From positions 1 to 50,261 of the forward strand of contig JAUYTX010000078.1 in assembly GCA_030695025.1 (NCBI GenBank): a DNA stretch of 50,261 bases, in the 5' to 3' direction. Below are positions 39,263-50,006 of the stretch, in pieces; within the stretch, counting starts at the first letter, position 1; each line of letters starts with the position of its first letter. This DNA comes from Bacteroidales bacterium (lineage in GTDB: Bacteria > Bacteroidota > Bacteroidia > Bacteroidales > UBA932). Made by a program: the position numbers and the translations under genes. Below the pieces are notes generated by a model. That model saw only the letters and a list, made by a program, of their open reading frames with translations. It was not told the origin of the DNA and made no database searches.

Positions 39263-40474
39263 TTAAAAATTTTCAAACTTTTTTACGATAACAAATGGGA
39301 GTCTTGCTGCTAAGAGGCCTATTAGTGCTATTCCACAGATAGTTAGAAGCACATCAGACAGTTTAACGATAACCGGATAACTCTTTACGATGAAGTTTCC
39401 CGGCATAGGTATTATACCAAAGGTTTGCTGCAGAAAACAGAAGAATAGCGCCAGAAGAGTTCCGGCAACAATGCCAAGCAGAGATATCATCCACCCCTCA
39501 AGGAGAAAGATTCTCTTTACAAGTGAATCTTTTGCCCCAAGTGAACGAAGTGTGCCGGCATCTTCTCTCTTTTCAATTATTAACATCGAGAGCGATCCAA
39601 AGAGGTTGCAGGAGATTATTATGAGAATAAAAAAGAGTATAATGTAGATCGTTAACTTTTCGGATTTCATCATCTTATAAAGAGTTTCATTCTGTTCAAA
39701 ACGGTCTTTAATTATAAAATCAGTACCAAGCACTTTTCTAAAATCATTTTTAACTTGCTGAATGTCTGCGCCAATTGCAACATAAACTTCAGCAGAGGTG
39801 ACTTCATTGTCGTACTCAAGAAGATCGCGGGCTATTTCAATGGGAATGAATATATATTTTTTGTCGAAACCTTGTTCAAGGGAGAAAATTCCGGCAGGAA
39901 AGACTCTTTGAGTATTTAGTGAGGATGCGGGGTTCAGTAATGAAACGGGTGTAAAGCGTGAAGGAAAGTAGAGATAGATGGGATCAACAAAATGGACCCT
40001 TACTCCAAGGTTAAAAGCCATGGTGCGACCCAGTACTGCCTGAGGAATTTCGCCATGCCAAACAGAAAAACTCCCCTCTTTTATAAACTCATTAAGTCGG
40101 GTTACTGTTGTAAATGTACTGTCAATACCCTTAATTGTGGCGACGGATTCCTGTTCTCCATATTTTACAAACACATTCTCTTCAATTGCTTCGCAAAATG
40201 CCTTAACACGTGAGTCACCTTTTATTATGTCAAAGGATTGTCCGTGAGGTATAAAGCTCTTTCCTGTTGAGGGGGTGATAAGAAGGTCGGCCTCGTATGT
40301 TCCGTAAAGGTTTGTTATCAGCCCTTCAAATCCATTGTAAACCGAAAGGATTATAATTAGAGCAGCTGTACCAAGTGCTATCCCTATCGCACTTATCAAC
40401 GAAATGATATTGATTACGTTGTGCGATTTCTTTGCAAACAGGTATCGTTTGGCTATGAAGAGAGATAGCTTCAA
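39263..40474 (-). CDS. LolC/LolE-family ABC transporter permease
   Basis: A 403-residue inner-membrane protein of the MacB/FtsX permease superfamily. It has one N-terminal helix (NVINIISLISAIGIALGTAA), a periplasmic MacB-PCD-like domain (about 55-260), and three C-terminal helices in the FtsX domain (ILFFILIIISCNLFGSLSML, GTLRSLGAKDSLVKRIFLLE). LolC/E proteins extract lipoproteins from the inner membrane with the ATPase LolD, which is not encoded here. It follows rbfA by 8 nt in the order tyrS-rbfA-lolC/E. The FtsX superfamily is wide, so the Lol role is likely, not certain. Confidence 0.85.
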   Translation of the reverse strand: MKLSLFIAKRYLFAKKSHNVINIISLISAIGIALGTAALIIILSVYNGFEGLITNLYGTYEADLLITPSTGKSFIPHGQSFDIIKGDSRVKAFCEAIEENVFVKYGEQESVATIKGIDSTFTTVTRLNEFIKEGSFSVWHGEIPQAVLGRTMAFNLGVRVHFVDPIYLYFPSRFTPVSLLNPASSLNTQRVFPAGIFSLEQGFDKKYIFIPIEIARDLLEYDNEVTSAEVYVAIGADIQQVKNDFRKVLGTDFIIKDRFEQNETLYKMMKSEKLTIYIILFFILIIISCNLFGSLSMLIIEKREDAGTLRSLGAKDSLVKRIFLLEGWMISLLGIVAGTLLALFFCFLQQTFGIIPMPGNFIVKSYPVIVKLSDVLLTICGIALIGLLAARLPFVIVKKFENF

Positions 40475-40482
40475 TCCAGGTT

Positions 40483-40827
40483 TTATTTTTTAAGTAACTC
40501 GTCTATGTGTTCGACATAGTCAAGCGAATCGTCAATCAAAAAATTGAGATCAGGTACAATGCGAAGTTGTTTTGAAACTCTTTTGCCCAACTCTCCTCTT
40601 ATGCTTTTTGCAGATGCTTCGACAATCGCAAAAGCCTCTTTAACTTTTGAAGATGGGAATATACTAACGTAAACCTTAGCTACCGAAAGGTCGGGGCTTA
40701 TCCTTACGGCGGTAACTGAGATCATTGCTCCTCCGAAAACGGCAGTTCCCTTTGCGCGTATAATCTCTGCAAGATCTCGCTGCAGTTGTCTTGCAACCTT
40801 TTGTTGCCTTGTGCTTTCACCCTCCAT
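40483..40827 (-). CDS. rbfA: Ribosome-binding factor A
   Basis: A 114-residue KH-fold protein that helps mature the 16S rRNA 5' end and is needed for 30S assembly. Family pattern: an N-terminal helix (RQQKVARQLQRDLAEIIRAK), ISVTAVRISPDLSVAKVYVS in the centre, and a C-terminal RVSKQLRIVPDLNFLIDDSL strand-helix. It lies 1 nt downstream of tyrS and 8 nt upstream of the lolC/E-like gene, so the three form one operon. Confidence 0.93.
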   Translation of the reverse strand: MEGESTRQQKVARQLQRDLAEIIRAKGTAVFGGAMISVTAVRISPDLSVAKVYVSIFPSSKVKEAFAIVEASAKSIRGELGKRVSKQLRIVPDLNFLIDDSLDYVEHIDELLKK

Positions 40828-40828
40828 A

Positions 40829-42118
40829 TCAGCTGATTTTTAGAATAAAGTAATTTTTCTTGCCCTTTTGAACAAGAATGTATTTGTCGTTTAACAGGTT
40901 GCTCTCTGTGATGATCTCCTCGGCATTGTCAACCTTGGTCTTATTGATGCTAACGCCTGATGCCTGTACCATTTTACGACACTCTCCTTTTGATGGGAAG
41001 ACAGTACTTTTGGCGGCCAGCAACTCAATTATGTTGACAGGCAAATCCTCTTTTGAGATTTTAAACTGCGGAACGCCTTCAAAAACAGAGAGAAACGTTC
41101 TCTCGTCCAGCTCCTTAAGTGTCTCGTAGGTCGATTGCCCAAAAAGTATGGCCGAAGCCTTAACGGCATTTTCGTATTCTCGTTCTCCGTGAACCATAAT
41201 AGTGACCTCTTTTGCAAGAAGCTTTTGCAGCTCTCTCATGTGGGGGGCCTCTTTGTGTTTGCTAACTTCTGAATCAATAACCTCTTTTGGAAGCATTGTG
41301 AAGATTTTTATGTACCTATCAGCATCATCATCACTCACATTCAGCCAAAACTGATAAAATGCGTATGGTGTTGTATATCTTGCGTCCAGCCAGATATTGC
41401 CTTGTTCTGTTTTGCCGAACTTACCTCCGTCTGCCTTGGTAATTAGAGGGCAGGTTAGGGCATAGGCCTCCCCATACTCTTTACGGCGAATCAGTTCGGT
41501 ACCTGTAGTGATGTTGCCCCACTGGTCGCTGCCGCCCATCTGAAGTCTGCATCCGTAGTTGTTGTAAAGGTGCAGGTAGTCGTATCCCTGAACCAGCTGA
41601 TATGTAAACTCTGTGAATGACATTCCCTCCTTTTCGTCTCCGGTAATCCTCTTCTTAACGGAGTCTTTGCTCATCATGTAGTTTACGGTAATATGCTTAC
41701 CTATATCTCTTATGAAATGGAGAAAGGTATAGTCCTTCATCCAGTCGTAGTTGTTAACCAGTATTGCAGCGTTAGGCGCTTTTGAATCAAAATCCAGAAA
41801 TAGCGAGAGTTGGTTTTTAATAGACTCCTGATTGTGTCTAAGGGTTTTTTCGTCAAGAAGATTTCTCTCCGAAGATTTCATAGAAGGGTCTCCTATCATA
41901 CCGGTTGCTCCCCCTACCAATGCTATCGGACGGTGACCGGCTGCCTGAAAATGCTTTAACATCATTATGCTTACCAGGTGTCCGATATGGAGAGAGTCTG
42001 CGGTTGGATCTATTCCCACATATGCCGAGGTCATCTCTTTTTGAAGTTGTTCTTCGGTCCCGGGCATAATATTGTGGACCATTCCTCTCCAGGTGAGTTC
42101 CTTTACAAAATTGCTCAT
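40829..42118 (-). CDS. tyrS: Tyrosyl-tRNA synthetase
   Basis: I start at the ATG at 42118 (429 residues), because the longer open frame would begin upstream of the promoter's -7 box. It is a class I synthetase that charges tRNA-Tyr. The HIGH motif appears as [14 protein letters not shown], and the KMSKS-equivalent as [11 protein letters not shown]. Tyrosine recognition lies in [20 protein letters not shown] and [12 protein letters not shown]. The last 65 residues form an S4 RNA-binding domain ([17 protein letters not shown]). It is the first gene of the tyrS-rbfA-lolC/E operon. Confidence 0.96.
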   Translation of the reverse strand: MSNFVKELTWRGMVHNIMPGTEEQLQKEMTSAYVGIDPTADSLHIGHLVSIMMLKHFQAAGHRPIALVGGATGMIGDPSMKSSERNLLDEKTLRHNQESIKNQLSLFLDFDSKAPNAAILVNNYDWMKDYTFLHFIRDIGKHITVNYMMSKDSVKKRITGDEKEGMSFTEFTYQLVQGYDYLHLYNNYGCRLQMGGSDQWGNITTGTELIRRKEYGEAYALTCPLITKADGGKFGKTEQGNIWLDARYTTPYAFYQFWLNVSDDDADRYIKIFTMLPKEVIDSEVSKHKEAPHMRELQKLLAKEVTIMVHGEREYENAVKASAILFGQSTYETLKELDERTFLSVFEGVPQFKISKEDLPVNIIELLAAKSTVFPSKGECRKMVQASGVSINKTKVDNAEEIITESNLLNDKYILVQKGKKNYFILKIS

Positions 42119-42131
42119 TAATGCTCTAATT

Positions 42132-42169
42132 TTGGGCAAAAGTAAGGTTTTTTCTTTACTTTTGCCCAA
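42132..42169. promoter_or_regulatory. Symmetric divergent promoter of tyrS and the S37 peptidase gene
   Basis: TTGGGCAAAAGTAA (42132-42145) is the exact reverse complement of TTACTTTTGCCCAA (42156-42169). Each arm contains a TACTTTTG -7 box, minus strand 42137-42144 and plus strand 42157-42164. Each box has a TTG 22 nt upstream, contributed by the opposite arm. Confidence 0.6.
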
Positions 42170-42219
42170 TTAGTTGATACTAAGTTAACACTCACATTAA
42201 TAAACAGAGCAGTAAAAAT

Positions 42220-43551
42220 ATGGCAAGAAAATTAAGATTAAAAATCAACGGATTTATATCCCTGCTTGCTTTCTCATCAATTTTACTATTTACCCCTGTA
42301 ATTTCGTTCGCTTCAGTTTCGTTAAGCCAGAGTGATACTCTGATTTCGAAAGTGGAGTCTATAAAGGGAATTAGTGATGTAAAAAGCCTTGAGAGCCGCC
42401 ACTTTAATCAGAAATACACACTCTTTATTGATCAGCCTCTGGATCATGATAATCCGGCTGCCGGTAGATTCAGACAGAGGGTTTTTGTGATGAATATTGC
42501 GCAGGATAGGCCTACGGTTATTGTGACAGAGGGCTATGGTGCCGGTTATGTTGTAAATCCTGCTTACAGGGAGGAGCTTTCCAGATTGCTTGACGCAAAT
42601 ATAGTATTTGTTGAACACCGTTTTTTCCTTGCATCTACGCCGGAGGATAAAAACTGGAAATACTTAACGGCAAAAAACTCTGCATATGACCTTCATAATG
42701 TTAGAAAGGCATTTGGTGAGCTTTACAAGGGAAAGTGGATTGCAACCGGAATAAGCAAAGGAGGCCAAACGGCATTGCTCTATAGGGCTTTCTTCCCAAA
42801 TGATGTAGATATAACCGTACCATATGTGGCTCCTTTATGCCGCGGAGTTGAAGATGGTCGTCATGAGCCTTTTTTGAGTAAAAAAGCCGGTACTCCTCAG
42901 GAGAGAGCGTTGCTTTATGAGTTCCAGAGAGAGGTGCTTAAAAGGAGAGCCGAACTTCAGCCAAAATTCGACTCTCTGTGTGAGGTTAAAAAGTATAAAT
43001 TCAATATTCCTCTTGATGAGGTTTATGATTTTTCAGTTTTGGAGTTTCCTTTTGCTTTCTGGCAGTGGGGGAGCCCTGTCGCTGAGGTGCCTGCCCGTGG
43101 CTCATCTGCAGATGTTATTTTTAAGTACTGGATGAAAATTAGCTCCCCGGATTATTTTGTGTCCGAAACTCCGGTTACTCCGTTTTTTGTTCAGGCCGGA
43201 AGAGAGCTTGGCTATTACGGATATGATATTAAGCCTTTTAAAGGGCTGTTAAGGCTCAAAAAATCAAAAGGTTATCTTGACCGAATATTTATCCCGGATG
43301 GAGCAAAAACTAAGTTTGACAAGGGTTTGTACCGGAAGTTAAAGAGATTTGTTGCTACTACAGATCACAAGATTATGTTTATTTATGGTGAGTTTGACCC
43401 GTGGAGCGCTGTAATGGTAAATGAACCAAAAAAGGAGAATGTTGTTCTCTTTATTGAACCAAAGGGAAGTCACAGAGCCAGGATTTCCACATTACCCGAA
43501 GAGATGAAAAAAGAGGCTGTTGACATTTTAAACAATTGGCTTTCACAATAA
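42220..43551 (+). CDS. Secreted S37-family (tripeptidyl aminopeptidase-like) serine peptidase
   Basis: The 443-residue protein has an N-terminal signal segment (INGFISLLAFSSILLFTPVI) and an alpha/beta-hydrolase fold typical of peptidase family S37. Matches include FVEHRFFLASTPEDKNWKYL and YKGKWIATGISKGGQTALLY, with the nucleophile at S179 in GISKGG. The acid is probably in IYGEFDPWS, and the histidine in EPKGSHRAR. Family members release tripeptides or dipeptides from protein N-termini, so a periplasmic or secreted role in peptide feeding is likely. It starts from the symmetric promoter shared with tyrS and leads into the DUF2156 gene after 4 nt. Confidence 0.87.
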   Translation: MARKLRLKINGFISLLAFSSILLFTPVISFASVSLSQSDTLISKVESIKGISDVKSLESRHFNQKYTLFIDQPLDHDNPAAGRFRQRVFVMNIAQDRPTVIVTEGYGAGYVVNPAYREELSRLLDANIVFVEHRFFLASTPEDKNWKYLTAKNSAYDLHNVRKAFGELYKGKWIATGISKGGQTALLYRAFFPNDVDITVPYVAPLCRGVEDGRHEPFLSKKAGTPQERALLYEFQREVLKRRAELQPKFDSLCEVKKYKFNIPLDEVYDFSVLEFPFAFWQWGSPVAEVPARGSSADVIFKYWMKISSPDYFVSETPVTPFFVQAGRELGYYGYDIKPFKGLLRLKKSKGYLDRIFIPDGAKTKFDKGLYRKLKRFVATTDHKIMFIYGEFDPWSAVMVNEPKKENVVLFIEPKGSHRARISTLPEEMKKEAVDILNNWLSQ

Positions 43552-43555
43552 CTAT

Positions 43556-44443
43556 ATGCTTGAATTTAAGGTAATCGAAACAGATGACAAGGCCTGGGCA
43601 GATTCCCTCCTGAAGTTTTCGGACTTCAGGGGTGCTGAGTATTGCTTTACAAACTTGTTTATCTGGGATGGAATATACAAATCAAAAATTGGCAGGTATA
43701 AAGATTTTCTGCTTCTCAGAACGGGAGAAGAGAATGATTATCATTACTTGTACCCTGCAGGGAGAGGAGATAAGAGGGAGATAATTGAGCTTCTGATAGA
43801 GGACTCGCAAAAATGGGGTCAAAAGCTGAGTTTAATAAGCTTGACAAATGAAACGCGGGCAGAATTAGAGGGGTTGTTTCCAGGAAAATTTGAATTCACT
43901 CCTGCAGAGAATAGTTTTGACTATGTGTACGAAAGCGAAAAGATGATTACTCTTTCCGGCAAAAAGCTGCAACCTAAAAGGAATCACATCAATTATTTTC
44001 TGAATAATTACAATTGGTCATACGAGGATTTTACTCCGGACAAAATTGACGAGGTTACCAGCTTCAACCTGGAATGGTGTAAAATGACAGATTGCCGGCA
44101 GTACGAAACCCTTATGTGGGAGAGCTGTGCTGTTGAAAAATGCCTTTCCCACTTCCAGGAGTTGGGCGTAAAGGGAGGAATATTGAGGGTTGATGATAAG
44201 ATTGTGGCCTATACAGTCGGAGAGGTAATTAACTCTGATACAATTATTGTTCATATTGAGAAAGCCTTCTCGGAGTATCGTGGAGCTTACCCTATGATAA
44301 ACAAAGAATTCGCATCAAGAATAGCTCCCGGCTATAAATTTATAAACAGAGAAGATGACATTGGTGACGAAGGTCTTAGAAAAGCCAAAGAGTCTTATTA
44401 TCCCGCATTTATGTTGGAAAAATTCCATGCTAAATTATTTTAG
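43556..44443 (+). CDS. DUF2156 (GNAT-fold) protein
   Basis: A 295-residue soluble protein of the DUF2156 family, related to the C-terminal aminoacyl-transferase domain of lysylphosphatidylglycerol synthases. It shows the duplicated GNAT-like arrangement: the N-terminal half with EYCFTNLFIWDGIYKSKIGR and YHYLYPAGRG, and the second half with LQPKRNHINYFLNNYNWSYE and GGILRVDDKIVAYTVGEVIN. It ends FINREDDIGDEGLRKAKESY. Its substrate is unknown, and lipid or peptide aminoacylation is only suggested by homology. It lies 4 nt after the peptidase gene. Confidence 0.85.
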   Translation: MLEFKVIETDDKAWADSLLKFSDFRGAEYCFTNLFIWDGIYKSKIGRYKDFLLLRTGEENDYHYLYPAGRGDKREIIELLIEDSQKWGQKLSLISLTNETRAELEGLFPGKFEFTPAENSFDYVYESEKMITLSGKKLQPKRNHINYFLNNYNWSYEDFTPDKIDEVTSFNLEWCKMTDCRQYETLMWESCAVEKCLSHFQELGVKGGILRVDDKIVAYTVGEVINSDTIIVHIEKAFSEYRGAYPMINKEFASRIAPGYKFINREDDIGDEGLRKAKESYYPAFMLEKFHAKLF

Positions 44444-44444
44444 T

Positions 44445-44452
44445 TATATTTG
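44445..44452 (+). promoter_or_regulatory. -7 box of the GldE-like gene
   Basis: TATATTTG matches TAnnTTTG, directly after the DUF2156 stop and 25 nt before the TTG start at 44478. Confidence 0.5.
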
Positions 44453-44477
44453 CGACAATAACTATTAAGAAAGAAAA

Positions 44478-45437
44478 TTGGAACCTCCCAGTAGCGTTTT
44501 AGATGATTACTTCTCCAGGGGAATAGCTCTTATTCTCATTCTGCTGGTCTTTGCCCTTATTTCGGGTATTGATTATGCTTTTCGCGCTCAAAACGAACCA
44601 TCTTCAGACAAGACAGGGGGCAAGCACCTCCCCGAAGCACTTATGCTGTTTCTTTTGCTATTCAAGATTGCTGTTATTATTCTCTCATCATCACTACTTG
44701 CGCTGATTTATGCCGTTCCTCTTGCATTTACTCTTATGTTGGCTACCGAAAGCTCTGCAATACATTTGATTTCGGGCCGGGAGAAAAGTTATCTTAAAAA
44801 ATGCCACCCCTTAATATGGTTTATGTGTGCAATTACCTCTCCTTTAAGTGCGTTTATTGCCAGATTTTCTGAGGTAGGAGAAGAGGAGAAAGAGGATCGT
44901 GATGCCCAGGAGTTTGAGGAGATGTCAGAGATTATTGATGAGGCAAACATTCAGGGTCAGGAGGAGAAGAAGATGCTTAAAGGGATTGCTGCACTTTCGA
45001 ACACCTCTGTTTATGATATAATGCGACCAAGGGTTGAGATGGTATCTCTTAGTACATCTATGTCCTCTCGCCAGGTAATGGAGACCGCAATTGAGTGTGG
45101 TTACTCAAGACTTCCTGTTTACGATGGCTCTCCCGACAATATTAAGGGCTTTTTATACATAAAGGACCTTGTTGGGTACCTCAGGGATGGTGTGAGTGAT
45201 TTTCAGTGGCAGAGACATATCAGGAGGGCTTATTTTGTTCCCGGAAGTAAAAAGATAAACGATCTGCTTGAGGAGTTCCGTCAAAAGAAGATTCACCTCG
45301 CTATGGTGGTTGACGAATATGGAGGAACAGATGGAGTTGTAACTCTGGAGGATGTGCTGGAGGAGATTGTAGGAGAGATTGAAGACGAGTCAGATAAAGA
45401 GGATTCAGAAGCAACAATAGAGCAGGTTAGTCAATAA
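44478..45437 (+). CDS. GldE-like CNNM/CBS-domain membrane protein, short form
   Basis: The 319-residue protein appears to use a TTG start, fitting a -7 box 25 nt upstream; no earlier start is better placed. The N-terminal part has three to four membrane helices (IALILILLVFALISGIDYAF, EALMLFLLLFKIAVIILSSS, WFMCAITSPLSAFIARF), a reduced CNNM/DUF21 domain. A CBS-domain pair follows (about 175-300: VYDIMRPRVEMVSLSTSMSS, MVVDEYGGTDGVVTLEDVLE). It ends just after the CBS pair and lacks the CorC/HlyC domain usually present in GldE and related transporters (about 430 aa). In gliding species GldE acts with T9SS genes; in others, Mg/Co transport is proposed. Confidence 0.8.
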   Translation: MEPPSSVLDDYFSRGIALILILLVFALISGIDYAFRAQNEPSSDKTGGKHLPEALMLFLLLFKIAVIILSSSLLALIYAVPLAFTLMLATESSAIHLISGREKSYLKKCHPLIWFMCAITSPLSAFIARFSEVGEEEKEDRDAQEFEEMSEIIDEANIQGQEEKKMLKGIAALSNTSVYDIMRPRVEMVSLSTSMSSRQVMETAIECGYSRLPVYDGSPDNIKGFLYIKDLVGYLRDGVSDFQWQRHIRRAYFVPGSKKINDLLEEFRQKKIHLAMVVDEYGGTDGVVTLEDVLEEIVGEIEDESDKEDSEATIEQVSQ

Positions 45438-45458
45438 AGATTTAAAAATACTTTTAAA

Positions 45459-46094
45459 ATGGGACTGTTTTTTAGCACAGAGACCGATAACGGAGCAACA
45501 ATTTCGGTTTGGGAAATAACTGAAAGTGAAGATGAGCTTCTAAAGCTTTGTTCTGTTCCTAGTGAAGATCTGGAGGAGCTGCAGTATACCCGCAGTGCTG
45601 CCAGGAGAAAAGAGCTTCTTGCCGTAAGAGCGCTTCTTAATGAGAGGTTTGAAGGTAAGGTTTATTTGGGGCATCATGACAACGGAAGGCCGTTCCTTCA
45701 GAACAGCCTCACCGAAATAAGCATATCTCATACAAGCAGATACGCTTGTATAATTACTCATCCCGAAGAGAGTGTAGGAATTGATATTGAATCTGTTAAA
45801 AGGAATTTTACTGCGGTTGAAAAGAAGGCGCTTTCAGAAGAGGAGCGGGAAGATGTAAACGAAAAGAATCGTAATACCCATCTGGCAATATATTGGTGCG
45901 CAAAAGAGGCTGTTTATAAAAGGATGTCACGATCAGACACCGATTTTGCAAAGCAGATATTCATAAAAAAATTCACCCCCAGAGACGAGGGTGTAATAAC
46001 TGCCTATTTTACAGACAAAGAGGGAAACGAGGAGGAGTTCGAACTCAGTTACCAAATCTTTAACGACCATGTAATGGCGTGGATAGTAGGGTAA
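45459..46094 (+). CDS. 4'-phosphopantetheinyl transferase
   Basis: A 211-residue enzyme of the Sfp/AcpT-type superfamily, which transfers phosphopantetheine from CoA to carrier proteins. The Mg site is VGIDIES (D109 region), and the second motif is IYWCAKEAVYKRMS (about residues 150-163); both are standard. ISISHTSRYACIITHPEE precedes the Mg site. It is larger than AcpS (about 120 aa), pointing to the two-domain Sfp-like form. It lies 21 nt after the gldE-like gene, and I see no polyketide or peptide synthetase gene nearby. Confidence 0.9.
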   Translation: MGLFFSTETDNGATISVWEITESEDELLKLCSVPSEDLEELQYTRSAARRKELLAVRALLNERFEGKVYLGHHDNGRPFLQNSLTEISISHTSRYACIITHPEESVGIDIESVKRNFTAVEKKALSEEEREDVNEKNRNTHLAIYWCAKEAVYKRMSRSDTDFAKQIFIKKFTPRDEGVITAYFTDKEGNEEEFELSYQIFNDHVMAWIVG

Positions 46095-46117
46095 TTAATT
46101 CGGTGATTTGAGACGTT

Positions 46118-46561
46118 TCAGATTATCTGTGCTGAATGTTTTTTGGTATCAACCTTTTCAATAATGTCTTTGATAATGCCGTCCGGCCCGATTACAAAGG
46201 TTTTGCGAATTATTCCATCATACTCTCTGCCCATAAACTTCTTTCTTCCCCACGCTTCATAGGACTTTAAAATTGTTGCCTCAGTGTCTGAAATCAGCGC
46301 AAAAGGCAAATTATACTTCTCAATAAAGCCCTTGTGAGATTTCTCGTTATCCTTACTAACCCCCAAAATTTCATACCCCATAGCCTTAAACCTGTCGTAA
46401 TTGTCACGCAGGTCACATGCCTCAGCAGTGCATCCCGGAGTATTGTCTTTAGGGTAGAAGTAGAGCACAAGGTTTTTACCTTTAAAATCCTCGAGTGTTA
46501 TCTCTTTACCATCCTGATTCTTGCCCGAAAAGTCGGGTGCTTTATCACCAATTTTTAACAT
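46118..46561 (-). CDS. bcp: Thioredoxin-dependent thiol peroxidase (Bcp/PrxQ)
   Basis: A 147-residue peroxiredoxin that reduces peroxides and alkyl hydroperoxides. The peroxidatic cysteine is C44 in KDNTPGCTAEACDLRD. The resolving cysteine C49, five residues later, marks the atypical 2-Cys Bcp subtype. The family ending (FVIGPDGIIKDIIEKVDTKK) is present. The gene is monocistronic and convergent with the phosphopantetheinyl transferase gene, 23 nt away. No perfect TAnnTTTG box was seen before it. Confidence 0.95.
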   Translation of the reverse strand: MLKIGDKAPDFSGKNQDGKEITLEDFKGKNLVLYFYPKDNTPGCTAEACDLRDNYDRFKAMGYEILGVSKDNEKSHKGFIEKYNLPFALISDTEATILKSYEAWGRKKFMGREYDGIIRKTFVIGPDGIIKDIIEKVDTKKHSAQII

Positions 46562-46613
46562 AATTTTGTTTTTGTTTTTATAACAAATATGTAAGCAAAT
46601 AGTTAGCTGTTTA

Positions 46614-46656
46614 ATAAAAAAATAAAGCCGGATTAAAATTGCTTTTAAACCGGCCT
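46614..46656 (-). terminator. groES-groEL terminator
   Basis: Read leftward, GCCGG-TTTAAAA pairs with TTTTAAT-CCGGC around a GCAA loop (46627-46654), followed by TTTATTTTTTT. It lies about 20 nt after the groEL stop. Confidence 0.8.
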
Positions 46657-46676
46657 CATTTTCATGCAGAAAGATC

Positions 46677-48645
<1,969 letters not shown>

Positions 48646-48764
48646 AATTAAACGATTTTAGATTATTATGTTGTAAATAAATTTATATAATGTTTCCTGG
48701 TTGGATAACACAAAATGGGTGCCACTGAAATTAACTGACAAAATGTCGTAACGGCTTAACAAAG

Positions 48765-48790
48765 CAAATGTAAAAATATGAATATATTTG
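48765..48790. promoter_or_regulatory. Divergent promoters of groES-groEL and tadA
   Basis: Minus-strand TACATTTG (48765-48772) points to groES, and plus-strand TATATTTG (48783-48790) points to tadA; both match TAnnTTTG and are ten bases apart. They form part of a GCAAAT/ATTTGC inverted repeat. The implied leaders are long, about 115 nt each. The rest of 48646-48909 holds no gene. Confidence 0.5.
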
Positions 48791-48909
48791 CATGTGTATG
48801 ATGTTTGACAGATAATTTATGATTTAACACAAGATCGATCTCGTTTAAGAAATGATAGATGTGGTTAAAGACAAGATAGAGTACATAATTGAAGAGAAAA
48901 CGGTTATAT

Positions 48910-49347
48910 ATGGAGCAGCATGAAAGGTTTATGAAGGAGGCACTTGCCGAAGCAAATAGGGCTTTGGCGAGAGATGAGGTTCCAATTGGTGCCGTTGTTG
49001 TTTGTGATGGTAAGATAATTGCCCGGGCGCATAACCTTACCGAGACACTGAGCGACCCGACTGCACATGCTGAGATGCAGGCCATTACGATGGCAACAAA
49101 TGCTTTTGGAGGTAAATATCTCGAAAGGGCAACTATTTATGTAACAATAGAGCCTTGCCCAATGTGTGCTGCTGCTCTGGGATGGGCGCAGATGAAGGGT
49201 GTGGTTTACGGTGCTGCCGATCCAAAGAGAGGCTACTCTCTGTTTACTCCGTCACTCCTGCATCCCAAGTGTGAAGTTGTTTCGGGAGTAATGGATAAGG
49301 AGTGCGGTGAGATAGTAAAACAATTCTTTAAGTCAAAAAGAGGCTGA
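48910..49347 (+). CDS. tadA: tRNA adenosine(34) deaminase
   Basis: I use the ATG at 48910 (145 residues) in place of a TTG seven codons upstream. TadA converts A34 to inosine in tRNA-Arg(ACG). Zinc-site motifs are HAE (residues 53-55, with the catalytic Glu) and EPCPMC (C83 and C86). DEVPIGAVVV and HNLTETLSDPTAHAEM are typical. It is an essential tRNA-editing enzyme. It overlaps the downstream yqaA-like gene by one base. Confidence 0.93.
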   Translation: MEQHERFMKEALAEANRALARDEVPIGAVVVCDGKIIARAHNLTETLSDPTAHAEMQAITMATNAFGGKYLERATIYVTIEPCPMCAAALGWAQMKGVVYGAADPKRGYSLFTPSLLHPKCEVVSGVMDKECGEIVKQFFKSKRG

Positions 49348-49817
49348 TGGTAGAGTTTCTGCAGAGTTACGGTCTTATTGGGCTCTTTTTGGGCTCATTT
49401 CTGGCGGCAACCGTCGTACCTTTCAGTTCCGAGATTTTGTTGACAGGGGTTCTTCTGGCGGGCATTAATCCATATGAAGCATTTGTGGTAGCTACTGCCG
49501 GTAACTGGTTGGGGGGGCTTACCTCTTATTATGTGGGGCATTTGGGAAAGTGGGAGATAATTGAGAAGTGGTTCAGGGTAAAGGAGGAGACTTTACTAAG
49601 GCAGAAGAGCAGAATAGAGAAGTATCAGAGTCTTGTCGCTCTTATTACGTGGTTTCCTATAATTGGCGATGTGCTTGCAATTGCCCTGGGATTTTACCGG
49701 GTAAACTTCAGTAAAAGCGCTTTATATATGTTGCTGGGCAGAGCTTTGCGTTTTGCCACATGGATTTCATTGTATTATTTGATAGGAGAGGGCATTCTTA
49801 GGTATAAGTTATTTTAA
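49347..49817 (+). CDS. yqaA: YqaA-like DedA-superfamily membrane protein
   Basis: A 156-residue inner-membrane protein of the YqaA subgroup of the DedA/SNARE-associated family. Hydrophobic segments are near residues 5-45, 48-65 and 88-112, with a glycine-rich AGNWLGGLTSYYVGHLGKWE and the conserved WFPIIGDVLAIALGFYRVNF. DedA proteins support lipid-carrier recycling and membrane homeostasis; the specific role of YqaA is not defined. The ATG overlaps the tadA stop by one base. A tRNA-Gln gene follows after about 55 nt with its own promoter. Confidence 0.88.
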   Translation: MVEFLQSYGLIGLFLGSFLAATVVPFSSEILLTGVLLAGINPYEAFVVATAGNWLGGLTSYYVGHLGKWEIIEKWFRVKEETLLRQKSRIEKYQSLVALITWFPIIGDVLAIALGFYRVNFSKSALYMLLGRALRFATWISLYYLIGEGILRYKLF

Positions 49818-49820
49818 AAT

Positions 49821-49851
49821 TTTGGATGTTTTAAAAAAAGCAATATATTTG
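49821..49851 (+). promoter_or_regulatory. Promoter of tRNA-Gln
   Basis: TTTG at 49821-49824 (-33), 19-nt spacer, TATATTTG at 49844-49851 (-7). This is the closest match to the full Bacteroidota promoter consensus in the window. Confidence 0.75.
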
Positions 49852-49872
49852 CACTCCCAAATTATAGAGCAC

Positions 49873-49943
49873 TGACCTATGGTGTAATGGTAGCACTACT
49901 GATTTTGGTTCAGTCAGTCTAGGTTCGAATCCTGGTAGGTCAA
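49873..49943 (+). tRNA. tRNA-Gln(UUG)
   Basis: Acceptor TGACCTA pairs with TAGGTCA. The anticodon stem ACTGA/TCAGT encloses loop TTTTGGT with anticodon TTG, and the T arm reads CTAGGTTCGAATCCTGG. Discriminator A is followed by CAT, so the CCA end is not fully encoded, unlike tRNA-Ser in this window. Confidence 0.95.
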
Positions 49944-49945
49944 CA

Positions 49946-49986
49946 TAAAAAGAGGATGTACGATATTTCGCACATCCTCTTTTTTA
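49946..49986 (+). terminator. tRNA-Gln terminator
   Basis: AAAAAGAGGATGT pairs with ACATCCTCTTTTT around a short inner loop, with a T run at 49981-49985. It lies directly after the tRNA. Confidence 0.8.
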
Positions 49987-50006
49987 TCTCCGAGCCATTT
50001 TCTTGG

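Noticed and set aside
48646-48909. CIRCE element before groES
   Set aside because: No TTAGCACTC-N9-GAGTGCTAA-like repeat is present.
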